A stretch of DNA of 48,206 nt. Source: Sphingopyxis sp. GTDB taxonomy: Bacteria; Pseudomonadota; Alphaproteobacteria; Sphingomonadales; Sphingomonadaceae. This document shows, piece by piece, positions 16,843 through 25,609 of the stretch (position 1 is the stretch's first letter; the number at the start of each line of letters is the position of its first letter). The notes beneath the pieces were generated by a model. It did not search any database. It saw only the letters and a list, made by a program, of their open reading frames with translations, and was not told where the DNA came from. The position numbers were made by a program, and so were the translations under genes. Where the stretch lies: assembly GCA_016463225.1 (NCBI GenBank), contig JAEMRT010000032.1:1-48206 (forward strand), given 5' to 3'.

Positions 16843-16942
16843 GATGTAATCCTAACCTAATCCTGAATGGCCGGTGGCGGGCGATGGCCGCTGCCCCGGC
16901 AGGGGAAACAAGGAAGCGCGCCCGGATGGACGCGCTCGAACC

Positions 16943-17311
16943 TTATTTCTTCTTACCGGCGATCGCCTTGGCTTTGCCCTTGCGGGTGCGCGCATTAGTG
17001 TGCGTGCGCTGGCCGCGGACCGGAAGACCCTTGCGATGACGCAGGCCGCGATAGCAGGCGAGGTCCATCAGGCGCTTGATGTTCATCGCCGTGGTGCGGC
17101 GAAGATCACCCTCGACCTGGATGCCGGCGTCGATGGTTTCGCGAATCTGCAGCACTTCGGCGTCGGAAAGGTCCTGGACGCGGCGCGACTGGTCGATCCC
17201 CAGCTTGGTGGCGATGTCGACGGCGGTCTTGCGGCCGATACCGTGGATGTAGGTGAGCGCGATGATCACGCGCTTGTTGGTGGGCAAATTGACGCCCGCG
17301 ATACGTGCCAT
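16943..17311 (-). CDS. rpsM: 30S ribosomal protein S13
   Basis: 122 residues. [30 protein letters not shown] and the basic tail [20 protein letters not shown] identify S13, which contacts the 50S subunit and P-site tRNA. An AGGAGAAAG ribosome binding site precedes the start. It heads the operon. The secY-adk pair usually found just upstream is absent; a phosphatase gene takes its place. Confidence 0.99.
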   Translation of the reverse strand: MARIAGVNLPTNKRVIIALTYIHGIGRKTAVDIATKLGIDQSRRVQDLSDAEVLQIRETIDAGIQVEGDLRRTTAMNIKRLMDLACYRGLRHRKGLPVRGQRTHTNARTRKGKAKAIAGKKK

Positions 17312-17445
17312 AAGTTACTTTCTCCTGCTCCACAGGGCCGTAGGCAATCGGCCCCATCTCAAAGCGTCTGATTTCCAACGCAAAAACGGACCACGAATGC
17401 GCGCTTCGCGCTTCGCCGTCCGGTCATGATGTCGGAATGGAGGCG

Positions 17446-17474
17446 CAACTAAGGTGAGTCGGGCCGATTGTCAA
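17446..17474 (-). promoter_or_regulatory. Promoter of the rpsM operon
   Basis: Minus-strand TTGACA (17474-17469) and TAGTTG (17451-17446) with a 17-bp spacer. The predicted start gives a leader of about 130 nt before rpsM, which could host autoregulation, though no known leader structure was recognised. A GACTC site lies in the spacer. Confidence 0.6.
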
Positions 17475-17496
17475 GTGAAGCGCGGTGTTTTCACCG

Positions 17497-18288
17497 TCAG
17501 GATGCGGATGTAAGAGCGACCGCGCGGTCGTGCAAGCGATCGACCACCGCGGCATGGATTCCGGGCGCACAGGCGATGACGCCGAAGGCCTGCGCGCGCG
17601 GGGTGTTGAACTTCAGCGGTGCGCCAAAAGCGTCGGTGACGGTTGCGCCTGCCTCGGCCGCGATCAGCGCGGCGGCGGCGACGTCCCATTCGAACCCCCA
17701 GCGCAATGTTGCGACCAGATCGGCGCGGTCGTCGGCGACCAGCGCGATGCGCAGCGCAATGCTGTTCGGCTTGGTTACAATCACCAGATCGCTATCGACT
17801 CTGGGCAGCGCGTCGGCGGGAACGCGCGATCCGGCGAACGCCGTGCGCTGGCTGGCATGCAGCGTCTCGCCGTTGAGCTGCGCGCCTTGCCCTTTCTGCG
17901 CGACCCACAATTCGTCGAGTGCGGGGGCGTAGAGGATCCCGAATTCGGGGGCGCCATCGATCACGAGCGCGACCGACACGCACCAACCGGGGCGGCCGCG
18001 GATGAAATCGCGGGTGCCGTCGATCGGGTCGACGCACCACATCGCGCGGCACGCCAGCCGGTCGGTATTGTCCGCCGTCTCTTCGGACAGCCACCCCGCT
18101 TCGGGCACCATTGCGCCGAGCACGGCTTTCAGCCGCGCATCGACCGCCAGGTCGACATCGCTGACCGGATTGTCGTGCGACTTGTTCCAGACATTGACCG
18201 CCTGCCCCTCGCCGCGCCAGCGCGCCATCGCCATGTCGCCGACCTCGCGGGTCGCGGCGATCGCAGCTTCGAGGTTGCGGCCCGGCAT
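17497..18288 (-). CDS. Inositol monophosphatase family phosphatase, CysQ-like
   Basis: 263 residues. The lithium-sensitive phosphatase metal site is complete: WLSEE (first Glu), DPIDGTRDF (Asp-Pro-Ile-Asp) and WDVAAAALIAAEAG. Family members hydrolyse 3'-phosphoadenosine 5'-phosphate, inositol phosphate or histidinol phosphate. The sequence cannot fix the substrate, but alphaproteobacterial copies of this type are often called CysQ. It follows the TldE/PmbA gene by 6 bp on the same strand and is probably co-transcribed with it. Confidence 0.88.
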   Translation of the reverse strand: MPGRNLEAAIAATREVGDMAMARWRGEGQAVNVWNKSHDNPVSDVDLAVDARLKAVLGAMVPEAGWLSEETADNTDRLACRAMWCVDPIDGTRDFIRGRPGWCVSVALVIDGAPEFGILYAPALDELWVAQKGQGAQLNGETLHASQRTAFAGSRVPADALPRVDSDLVIVTKPNSIALRIALVADDRADLVATLRWGFEWDVAAAALIAAEAGATVTDAFGAPLKFNTPRAQAFGVIACAPGIHAAVVDRLHDRAVALTSAS

Positions 18289-18294
18289 GGCGCC

Positions 18295-19638
18295 TTAGCT
18301 CGACGCGACGGTCATACCGTCGATGCGCAGCGTCGGCGCGTTGATGCCATGGCGGAATTCCAGGTCGTTCGCGGGGATCAGCGCGGCGAACATATCGATC
18401 AGATTGCCCGCGATGGTGAACTCGGCGATCGGCCCGACCAGCACGCCATCCTTGATCCGGAAACCCGATGCGCCGCGGCTGTAATCGCCGGTCACCGGAT
18501 TAACGCCGTGCCCGATCAGCTCGGTGATATAGACGCCGTCGGCGACGCCTTCCATCAGCGCCGCGGGGGTCACGCTCCCGGCGGCAAGATGCAGGTTGCT
18601 GGCGCCGACGCCCGAAGCACCACCACCGCGGCTCGCATGACCGGTCGGGGTCAGGCCGAGCTGTTTCGCCGACGCGGTATCGAGCAACCAGCCGGTGATC
18701 TTGCCATCGGCGACCAGATTGCGCGCGGCGGTCGGCAGGCCTTCGCCGTCGAAGGCGCGGCTGCGCAGCCCGCGCGGGCGGTGCGGTTCGTCGCGGATGA
18801 CGATGCTGCGGTCGAACAGCAGCTGGTCTTGCTTGCCGAGCAGGAAGCTGGTGCCGCGTGCAATCGCCGGGCCGGCGATCGCGCCGAGCAGATGGCCGAC
18901 GATGCCGCCGCTGACGCGCGGATCGAGAATGACGGGCACCTTGCCGTTCGGTGCCTTGCCGGGGTTCAGCCGGGCGACGGCGCGGGAACCGGCGCGGGCG
19001 CCGATCGCTTCGACGCTTTCGAGATCGGACAAATGATGCGCGCTGTGCCAGCCATAGTCGCGCTGCATATTGGCGCCTTCGCCCGCGATGACGCTTGCCG
19101 ACAGGCTGTGGCCGCTCGACCCGTAACCGCCGGCAAAGCCGTGGCTGGTGGCGAGCGCAAAGCGGGTGCGGCTGTGGCTGGCGCTGCCGCCTTCGCTGTT
19201 GGTGACCCCGGCGACTGCGCGCGCGGCTTCCTCGACCGCCAGCGAGGCCGCGCGCAGCGCGGCGGGGTCGGCTTCGCTGCCGTCGTCGAGGTCGAAATCG
19301 GGCACCGCGCCTTTGAACAGCATGTCCTCGGGGGCGAGGCCGGCATAAGGGTCTTCGGGCGCCTCGCGCGCCATCGCGACACAGCGTTCGACCAGTTTGG
19401 TCAGCTCGCCGGCATCCATGTCGGCGGTCGACACGCTGGCGCTGCGCTGGCCGACGAAGACGCGCAGCGAAATATCTTGCCCCTCGGACCGCTCGACATC
19501 CTCGAGCGCGCCAAGCCGCATCGAGACCGACGTGGCGGCGTTGCAATAATAGAGCGCGTCGGCGGCATCGGCGCCCGCTTTGGCAGCGGCGTCGCACAGC
19601 AACTGCGCGCGATCGAGGGCTTCGGAAACGGTCAGCAT
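18295..19638 (-). CDS. pmbA: TldE/PmbA family metalloprotease subunit
   Basis: 447 residues, usual PmbA length. C-terminal landmarks are GHASRGGGASGVGASNLHL and VYITELIGHGVNPVTGDYS. TldD/TldE form a heteromeric protease that matures microcin B17 and degrades unfolded CcdA; TldE lacks the TldD metal motif HEXXXH, and none is visible here. No RiPP gene is adjacent; the tldD partner is not in the window. Followed at 6 bp by the CysQ-like gene. Confidence 0.92.
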   Translation of the reverse strand: MLTVSEALDRAQLLCDAAAKAGADAADALYYCNAATSVSMRLGALEDVERSEGQDISLRVFVGQRSASVSTADMDAGELTKLVERCVAMAREAPEDPYAGLAPEDMLFKGAVPDFDLDDGSEADPAALRAASLAVEEAARAVAGVTNSEGGSASHSRTRFALATSHGFAGGYGSSGHSLSASVIAGEGANMQRDYGWHSAHHLSDLESVEAIGARAGSRAVARLNPGKAPNGKVPVILDPRVSGGIVGHLLGAIAGPAIARGTSFLLGKQDQLLFDRSIVIRDEPHRPRGLRSRAFDGEGLPTAARNLVADGKITGWLLDTASAKQLGLTPTGHASRGGGASGVGASNLHLAAGSVTPAALMEGVADGVYITELIGHGVNPVTGDYSRGASGFRIKDGVLVGPIAEFTIAGNLIDMFAALIPANDLEFRHGINAPTLRIDGMTVASS

Positions 19639-19689
19639 TGCCGCGCCCTATACGGCGGGCAGCAGGGCGTCAAACCTGGTTGGTGGTGC

Positions 19690-20088
19690 TTACCTGACGA
19701 TCGCCGCAATCGCGTCGGTGGCGGCCATCGCGCCGCTGACCCACAGGAAGGGCAGCGTCAGCGCGGCGACCCACAGGCGGCGCACGTCGCGGCGAAAGCG
19801 CGCGTGCAGCCCCCAGCTGGCAAGCGCCTGACGGCTGAGATGATACCAGCGGCGCTCGGTCGAACGCGCAACGGGAACGGCGAGAGCAAGCAGGACGATC
19901 AGCGCGACGACAATCAGTGTCGATGACGCCCCTGCGGCGATCGCGCTCGACACCAGCCAGATTTGCAATGCGGCGAAAGCGATCAGCGCGGTCGCGGCGT
20001 GCCAGGTCATGCGGCGGCCAAGACTCCGCGCGGCCGGCACACTAGGTGACGTGCGCCGCCACAGGCGCGGTCCGAATGCTGATGCCAT
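19690..20088 (-). CDS. Small membrane protein of unknown function
   Basis: 132 residues with three predicted membrane helices: about 28-50 (WHAATALIAFAALQIWLVSS), 56-74 (STLIVVALIVLLALAVPVA) and 107-125. A basic loop (RSTERRWYHLSRQ, then HARFRRDVRR) would lie in the cytoplasm. No family recognised. It ends 51 bp before pmbA on the same strand and may be the operon's first gene. Confidence 0.65.
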   Translation of the reverse strand: MASAFGPRLWRRTSPSVPAARSLGRRMTWHAATALIAFAALQIWLVSSAIAAGASSTLIVVALIVLLALAVPVARSTERRWYHLSRQALASWGLHARFRRDVRRLWVAALTLPFLWVSGAMAATDAIAAIVR

Positions 20089-20407
20089 TTTTTTCAGCCC
20101 CCTTAGGCTGGCGATTCCCAGAACGCCACGATTTCAGCCCAATATTCCCGAGTCAAGACAGGTTCGCACCGATTCGTTAACAATTCCGCTCGATTCACCC
20201 CGGATTCGCAACCAAATCGCGTCACGTCGCCAAAAAAGTTGCATAAATGGCCGGATCGGCCGTTCCGACGGCGCCGAACCGACCGGGAAATACGGCTGAC
20301 GGTGGTCGAAGCCGGGACGCCGTTGGTCGAAGCCTTGCATCCGCTCCCGGCGTCGATAGCGTCTATTCGCGGTGGAACTGCCTTACTGCAACACGGGGAA
20401 AATCATC
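20089..20407. promoter_or_regulatory. Divergent intergenic region with a cluster of GANTC sites
   Basis: No gene is seen in these 319 bp. Five GANTC sites occur at 20112, 20150, 20171, 20192 and 20203, a dense cluster for a tetrameric motif in high-GC DNA. A single TTAAC half-site lies at 20177. The region must hold the promoters of the membrane protein and S9 peptidase genes, but no strong -35/-10 pair was identified. Confidence 0.45.
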
Positions 20408-22345
20408 ATGCGCTATCTGGCCCTTCTTGCCGCCCTGACCCTGCCGCTCGCCTCAGCCGCAGCAGCCGAGGGTGACAAGCCCACGGTCGAGCCCAAACCC
20501 GCGGCGCTGATCGCCGATGGCGTGCCCGAGGTGCCTGCCGAACTGGCAGCGGCGACGCGGCCCTATATGGAAAATCGCGGCGCGGGCTTTGTCGGCTGGA
20601 ATCCGGTCGACAAATCGATGCTGATTGCCACGCGTTTCGGCAACACCGCGCAGCTGCACCGCGTCGCGATGCCGATGGGCGCGCGCAAGCAGCTGACCTT
20701 CGAGGCCGAGCCGGTCGGGTCGGGCAGCTGGGCGCCCAAAAAGGCCGATGTGATGCTGGTGCAAAAGGACATCGGCGGCAACGAGTTCTTCCAGATCTAT
20801 GCGATGAAGAATGGGCGGCTCGACCTGCTCACCGATGGCAAGAGCCGCAATGGCCTCAATGCGTGGAGCAAGGACGGCCAGCTTGTCGCCTTTACCTCGA
20901 CGCTGCGCAACGGCCGCGACAGCGACATTTATGTGATGGACCCGCGCGATCCCGAAACGCGCCGGATGGTGGCGCAGGTCGATGGCGGTGGCTGGCGGCT
21001 GCTCGATTTTGCGCCGAACAAAGACTGGGCGTTGGTTGGCAAATTCACCTCGGTTCAGAAAGCTGACCTGTTCCGCCTCGACCTCGCCAGCAAAGCGATG
21101 ACGCCGATCGGCGACCACAGCAAGACCGTGGCGCTTGGCGGCGCGACCTTTGCGCCCGACGGCACGATCTGGATGACCAGTGACGAAGGCGGCGATTTCC
21201 AGCGGCTCGGCACGCTCGATCCGGCGACCGGCAAGTTCACGCCCAAGGGACCGGCCGAACAATGGGACGTCGATACGTTCGACATCGCCGACGACGGCAG
21301 CTTCATCGCCTATGTGGTCAACGAGGCGGGTACGTCGAAACTGCGGCTGTTCAATCCAAAGACCGGCGCGGTGCGGACCGTCGACAATTTGCCCGCAGGG
21401 ATCATCGGCGGGCTGGAGATCGCGCCGTGGGGCGAGATCGGCATCACCTTCACCTCGGCGCGCAGCGCCGCCGATGCGTTCAGCGTCGATCCCAAAACGC
21501 TGGCGATCACCCGCTGGACCGAAAGCGAAACCGGCGGCCTCGACGTGACCGGCAATGTCGAACCCGAGCTGATCAAGGTGAAAAGCTTTGACGGGTTGGA
21601 GGTTTCGGGGTTCCTCTATCGCCCCGATCCGGCGAAATTCCCTGGCAAGCGGCCCTTGATCATGAGCGTCCATGGCGGCCCCGAAGGCCAGTCGCGGCCG
21701 GGTTTCATGGGCCGCAGCAATTATATGCTGAACGAAATGGGGATCGCGCTCTTCTACCCCAACGTCCGCGGCTCGACCGGCTATGGCAAAACCTTCGTCA
21801 GCCTCGACAACGGGCCGTTCAAACGCGAAGACAGCGTCAAGGACATGGGCGCCTTCCTCGATGCGCTTGCCAGGGACAAGACGCTCGACGCGGCGCGCTT
21901 CGGGCTGACCGGCGGCAGCTATGGCGGCTATATGTGCTATGCCGCCGCGACTCATTATGCCGGCAAGCTGCGCGCCAATCTGTGCGTTGTGGCGATCTCG
22001 AACTTCGTCACCTTCCTGGAAAATACCCAGGATTATCGCCGCGACCTGCGCCGCGTCGAATATGGCGACGAACGCGATCCCGCGCAGCGCGCCAAGCTGA
22101 TGGAAATTTCGCCGCTGACCCGCGTCGCCGATATCAAGAAGCCGCTGTTCGTCGTCACCGGCGCCAACGACCCCCGCGTTCCCGCGTCAGAGGCCGACCA
22201 GATCGTCGCGGCGATCCGCAAAAATGGCGGCACTGCATGGCACCTGGTCGGCACCAACGAGGGCCACGGCTTCGCCAAGAAGGAAAATGCCGACTATAAT
22301 TTCTGGACGTCGCTGCTGTTCTGGAAGCAATATCTGCTGAATTGA
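20408..22345 (+). CDS. Exported S9 family peptidase (dipeptidyl/acylaminoacyl type)
   Basis: 645 residues from MRYLALLAAL, with a GGGGAAA ribosome binding site and a signal peptide ending near SAAAA|EG (residue 20). A WD-like propeller (about 60-380) precedes the alpha/beta-hydrolase domain. The catalytic triad is Ser504 in GGSYGGYM, Asp588 in GANDPRVP and His620 in NEGHGFA. The GGSYGGY form points to the DPP IV/acylaminoacyl branch rather than the prolyl oligopeptidase branch at 7.8-10 kb. It probably cleaves peptides in the periplasm. A strong terminator follows. Confidence 0.93.
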   Translation: MRYLALLAALTLPLASAAAAEGDKPTVEPKPAALIADGVPEVPAELAAATRPYMENRGAGFVGWNPVDKSMLIATRFGNTAQLHRVAMPMGARKQLTFEAEPVGSGSWAPKKADVMLVQKDIGGNEFFQIYAMKNGRLDLLTDGKSRNGLNAWSKDGQLVAFTSTLRNGRDSDIYVMDPRDPETRRMVAQVDGGGWRLLDFAPNKDWALVGKFTSVQKADLFRLDLASKAMTPIGDHSKTVALGGATFAPDGTIWMTSDEGGDFQRLGTLDPATGKFTPKGPAEQWDVDTFDIADDGSFIAYVVNEAGTSKLRLFNPKTGAVRTVDNLPAGIIGGLEIAPWGEIGITFTSARSAADAFSVDPKTLAITRWTESETGGLDVTGNVEPELIKVKSFDGLEVSGFLYRPDPAKFPGKRPLIMSVHGGPEGQSRPGFMGRSNYMLNEMGIALFYPNVRGSTGYGKTFVSLDNGPFKREDSVKDMGAFLDALARDKTLDAARFGLTGGSYGGYMCYAAATHYAGKLRANLCVVAISNFVTFLENTQDYRRDLRRVEYGDERDPAQRAKLMEISPLTRVADIKKPLFVVTGANDPRVPASEADQIVAAIRKNGGTAWHLVGTNEGHGFAKKENADYNFWTSLLFWKQYLLN

Positions 22346-22350
22346 TAGAA

Positions 22351-22387
22351 CGTCGCTCCCGCCTTCGCGGGGGCGACGGCTTTTTTT
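22351..22387 (+). terminator. Terminator built from a CGTCGC-type palindromic repeat
   Basis: 12-bp stem with one G-U pair (22351-22362 with 22367-22378), loop CTTC, followed by GCTTTTTTT. The stem belongs to the same repeat family as the pair at 45711-45799. It serves the S9 peptidase and overlaps the stop of the convergent minus-strand gene. Confidence 0.85.
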
Positions 22388-22995
22388 CAGCCCTGGGGCG
22401 GCGTCGGCAGCGGCGCGGCGTCGGCTTCATCCGGCGCCGACTGCAATGGCGCCTGGCCGCCCGCCTGGCGTTCGAGTTCTTCGGCAGCTTTCTGCCGTTC
22501 GGCCAGCGCGCGTTCTTCGGCCAAGACCGCCGCTTCAACCTCGTTCGATGCCGCGTCGATGCCGGCGATGCGCTTGGCGCGTTCGTCGGCGATCATCGCC
22601 TGCCAGTCGGTCTTGTCGGCCGCCTGCCGTTCGGCTTTCGCCCCGGCGACCAGCGCCTGCGTACAGCCGGTAAAGCCGCCCAGCCCGGTTGGCGAGCAGC
22701 TGTCGGTGCCGAAACGCCCGATGCGCTCGACCGCAACAACCTTGTTCGCCCAGGCATTGTTGCGCGGGTCGAGCGGGCTGCCGCCGCGGAAAATCTGCGG
22801 GACGCGATAGCGTTCGGCTTCGGGCAAGCGATTGCAGACGACGATTTCGTCGGAGCTGCTCGCCGCGCACTGGTCATCGCCATAAACAATGACCTGATTG
22901 ACCTTTTCGCCATCGACCACGGTTTCTTGTGCAGCAGCGGGCAGGGCCATGGCGCTACCAGCGAGAATCAGCGCGAACAGGGACAGGCGAGGCAT
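22387..22995 (-). CDS. Exported protein of unknown function
   Basis: 202 residues from MPRLSLFALI, preceded by an AAAGGAAAT ribosome binding site. The signal peptide is cleaved near AAAQ|ET (about residue 22). A cysteine-containing region DDQCAASSSDEIVVC then RYRVPQIFRG is followed by a central segment with two further cysteines (GTDSCSPTGLGGFTGC), which suggests two disulfides, and an Ala/Glu-rich helical tail likely to form a coiled coil (about 145-185). It may extend the long minus-strand operon at its end, 80 bp after coq7. Confidence 0.78.
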   Translation of the reverse strand: MPRLSLFALILAGSAMALPAAAQETVVDGEKVNQVIVYGDDQCAASSSDEIVVCNRLPEAERYRVPQIFRGGSPLDPRNNAWANKVVAVERIGRFGTDSCSPTGLGGFTGCTQALVAGAKAERQAADKTDWQAMIADERAKRIAGIDAASNEVEAAVLAEERALAERQKAAEELERQAGGQAPLQSAPDEADAAPLPTPPQG

Positions 22996-23075
22996 CGGAT
23001 TTCCTTTGTCTTGTTTGGTGCGGCTTGGCACCGCGACCCTGCATCCGCCATGAACGGACGGCAGGCCTTTATCTA

Positions 23076-23594
23076 TCAGATACGCTTCGACAGCGCGATG
23101 GCTGCACGGCAACCGGCGCGGATCGCGAGGCTCAGCACCGGATAGCCCGGCGCGCTTTCGGCGCCCGCGGCGAGCGCGGCTTGCTTGTGCTCCAGCTCCT
23201 CGGCGCGGAAATCGGCGACCGCGACGCTCAGCTCGGGATCGCTGTCGCCCAGCTCATCGAGCTGGTCGCTATAATGGCGATCGATCTCGGTCTCGACCGC
23301 TGCGGTGCACGCCATCGCGGCGCGCGGTCCCATCGCGGCGGTCACCGCGCCCAGCGCAAAGCCCGCGACGTTCCAGAACGGCTGGAGCGCGGTCGGGCGC
23401 ACGCCGCGTTTGGCGATCATGTCGTCAAAAAATTTGCGGTGGCGTTCTTCCTGTTCGGCCATATGCGCGATCTCGCGCGCCATCGGATGGCGATCGCCCA
23501 TCACCGCAAGCTGGCCGGCATAGATGCGCGTCGCGCCATATTCGCCAGCTTGGTCGACGCGGATCATCGATGCGTTTTTATCGACTTTACTCAT
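23076..23594 (-). CDS. coq7: 5-demethoxyubiquinol hydroxylase (Coq7/CLK-1 family)
   Basis: 172 residues. Di-iron ligand motifs are visible: E18 in DQAGEYGA, E49 and H52 in EQEERHRKFF, and later a second ExxH in AEELEHKQA. Coq7 carries out the C6 hydroxylation of 5-demethoxyubiquinol in ubiquinone synthesis at the inner membrane. The start overlaps the dsbB stop in an ATGA, so the two are translationally coupled. Confidence 0.96.
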   Translation of the reverse strand: MSKVDKNASMIRVDQAGEYGATRIYAGQLAVMGDRHPMAREIAHMAEQEERHRKFFDDMIAKRGVRPTALQPFWNVAGFALGAVTAAMGPRAAMACTAAVETEIDRHYSDQLDELGDSDPELSVAVADFRAEELEHKQAALAAGAESAPGYPVLSLAIRAGCRAAIALSKRI

Positions 23595-24073
23595 GCCGCC
23601 GATGTGGTCTTCCGGCGCAGCAAGGTCAAGACGAGCGCCGCGGCGCCGAGCGAAAAGATCGCGTTGAAGCCCGCAAGCGAGATGCCGAACAAGGTCCATT
23701 GCGCGGTGTCGCAGCGGATCAGCGGGGCATTCATGATCGCGTCGAGCGATACCGGGCCGCCGCCGCCGGTCGCGCAGGTGGTAAGACCCTCCCAAAAGCC
23801 ATATTCGACCCCGGCATGGTAGATCCCGATCGCGCCCGAGATCGCGATAGCGACGGCAGCGAACAGCGTCAGCGCGCGCATCGCCCGGGCATTGCCGTGC
23901 AGTAGCAGCGCCAGCACCGCCAGCACGATCGCCGCCTGATGCGGCCAGCGCTGCCAGTAACACATCTCGCATGGGGAGAGGCCAAAGCCATATTGCGACA
24001 CCAGCGCCCCGCCATAGAGCAGCAGCGGCGCGGCGAGCGCGACGATCGGCGCAGCAAGGCGCGATTTCAGCAT
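23591..24073 (-). CDS. dsbB: Disulfide bond formation protein DsbB
   Basis: 160 residues, four membrane helices. The first redox pair is C35-C38 in SPCEMCYWQRWP, and the second periplasmic pair lies in TTCATGG and IRCDTAQW. DsbB reoxidises DsbA and passes electrons to quinone. Position next to coq7 is therefore sensible, since the quinone acceptor depends on Coq7. It lies 12 bp after ctpA and overlaps coq7 by 4 bp. Confidence 0.95.
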   Translation of the reverse strand: MLKSRLAAPIVALAAPLLLYGGALVSQYGFGLSPCEMCYWQRWPHQAAIVLAVLALLLHGNARAMRALTLFAAVAIAISGAIGIYHAGVEYGFWEGLTTCATGGGGPVSLDAIMNAPLIRCDTAQWTLFGISLAGFNAIFSLGAAALVLTLLRRKTTSAA

Positions 24074-24085
24074 GTCTGCGGACCC

Positions 24086-25477
24086 CTAGTTACGGCGGGC
24101 GGGTTTGGTGCCGGGCTTCGTCGCCTGCGCGGCCATGCGCGGGGCGGTCGGGCTGATCCGCCCGATCGTCTGCAACGCATAGTGCAGCTGGAAGTCCTCG
24201 ATCCCCTTGGCCTTCAGGTCGGCGGCGCTTGCGGTGAAGCGCGGATCGGCCTTTTCGTCCTTTTCGATCAGCCCGTCGTCGACCTTTTTCTCGTTGATCA
24301 GGTGACGGCGCAGATCACTTTCGCGGAACTTCGGCCGCGATGCATAGTCGGGGTCGGATATCTGCGGCACGCGAATATCGGGTTCGATGCCGCCTTCCTG
24401 CACACTGCGCCCCGACGGGGTGTAATAGCGCGCGGTGGTCAGCCGCAGCGCGGTGGTGTCGGACAGCGGCAGCACTGTCTGCACCGATCCCTTGCCGAAG
24501 CTGCGTTCGCCCATCACCACGGCGCGATGCTGGTCCTGCAGCGCGCCGGCAACGATTTCAGACGCCGAGGCCGATCCCGAATCGATCAGCACAACCACTG
24601 GGGCACCGCTCGCCAGATCGCCGGGTTCGGCAAAAAAGCGTTCGATATCGCCCTTGCGACGGCCGCGCTGCGACACGATTTCGCCGCGTTCGAGAAACAG
24701 GTCACTGATCCCGACCGCTTCGTCGAGCAGTCCGCCCGGATTCGAGCGCAGGTCGAGGATCCAGCCGCGCGGTTTTTTGCCCAGCGACTTTTCGACCGCC
24801 ATCATCGCGGCGCGCAAATCGGTGGTCGCATCGGCCGAGAAGCTGGTGACGGTCAGCACGCCGACATCGCCGCTGACTTCCCATTTGACGGGTTTCAGGT
24901 CGATGACTTCGCGCGTCAGCGACATTTCGATCGGCTTGTCCTGACCTTCGCGGACGATGGTGACGTCGATCTTGGTGCCCGGGCGCCCGCGCATCTGTTC
25001 GACCGCCTCGTCCAGCGTCAGGCCAAAGATCAGTTCCTTGTTGATGTGGGTGATATAATCGCCCGACTTGATACCCGCTTTGGCGGCGGGGGTGTCGGCG
25101 GTCGGCGCGATGACTTTCACGACGCCGTCTTCCATCGTCACCGACAGGCCCAGCCCACCATATTCACCGTCGGTCTGGGTACGCAGGTTCGAAAAGCCGC
25201 GCGCGTCGAGATAGCCCGAATGCGGATCGAGGCTGGCGAGCATGCCGTTGATCGCGCCTTCGATCAGTTTCGAATCGTCAACCGGTTCGACATAGTTGGA
25301 TTTCACTTCGAGATAAACGTCCATGAAACGCGAAATTTCTTCCTGCGTCTTGCTGTCGACGCTCGCCATCGCGCCGGTCGCGAGCGGCACGAGCGCCAGC
25401 GTCGAGAGCGCGGCGGCGCCCTGCCACAACGCAAAGCGGCGCTTCGAAGACACGGGCGTTTTGGTCGAGTCGGTCAT
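24086..25477 (-). CDS. ctpA: S41 carboxyl-terminal processing protease
   Basis: 463 residues. An N-terminal signal/anchor (about 13-38) is followed by a PDZ domain (about 103-185, EYGGLGLSVTMEDGVV) and the peptidase core. Ser304 (SGSASASEI), Asp315 and Lys329 (ERSFGKGSV) match the spacing of S430/D441/K455 in E. coli Tsp. A Pro/Arg/Lys-rich tail follows. CtpA degrades or trims periplasmic proteins and, with EnvC/NlpI-like adaptors, controls cell-wall hydrolases; an envC-like gene lies immediately upstream. Confidence 0.95.
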   Translation of the reverse strand: MTDSTKTPVSSKRRFALWQGAAALSTLALVPLATGAMASVDSKTQEEISRFMDVYLEVKSNYVEPVDDSKLIEGAINGMLASLDPHSGYLDARGFSNLRTQTDGEYGGLGLSVTMEDGVVKVIAPTADTPAAKAGIKSGDYITHINKELIFGLTLDEAVEQMRGRPGTKIDVTIVREGQDKPIEMSLTREVIDLKPVKWEVSGDVGVLTVTSFSADATTDLRAAMMAVEKSLGKKPRGWILDLRSNPGGLLDEAVGISDLFLERGEIVSQRGRRKGDIERFFAEPGDLASGAPVVVLIDSGSASASEIVAGALQDQHRAVVMGERSFGKGSVQTVLPLSDTTALRLTTARYYTPSGRSVQEGGIEPDIRVPQISDPDYASRPKFRESDLRRHLINEKKVDDGLIEKDEKADPRFTASAADLKAKGIEDFQLHYALQTIGRISPTAPRMAAQATKPGTKPARRN

Positions 25478-25609
25478 GTGCGTCTTTCACTCAGGCGGGA
25501 TTGTCCGCCTTATATACCCCGGTCCACCATCCTCCTACGCATTTGCGCGGGCGTCAAGCGGTGCATCCCGATACGGGGCAGCGCCCGAATGGAGGATTAA
25601 CGCGCGCGA

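Noticed and set aside
18295..19638. pmbA gene as part of a microcin/RiPP cluster
   Set aside because: No precursor, transporter or tldD lies nearby; TldE is a common housekeeping protein.
17485..19926. Open plus-strand frame of about 800 codons
   Set aside because: It is antisense to the phosphatase and pmbA genes, which have full family motifs.
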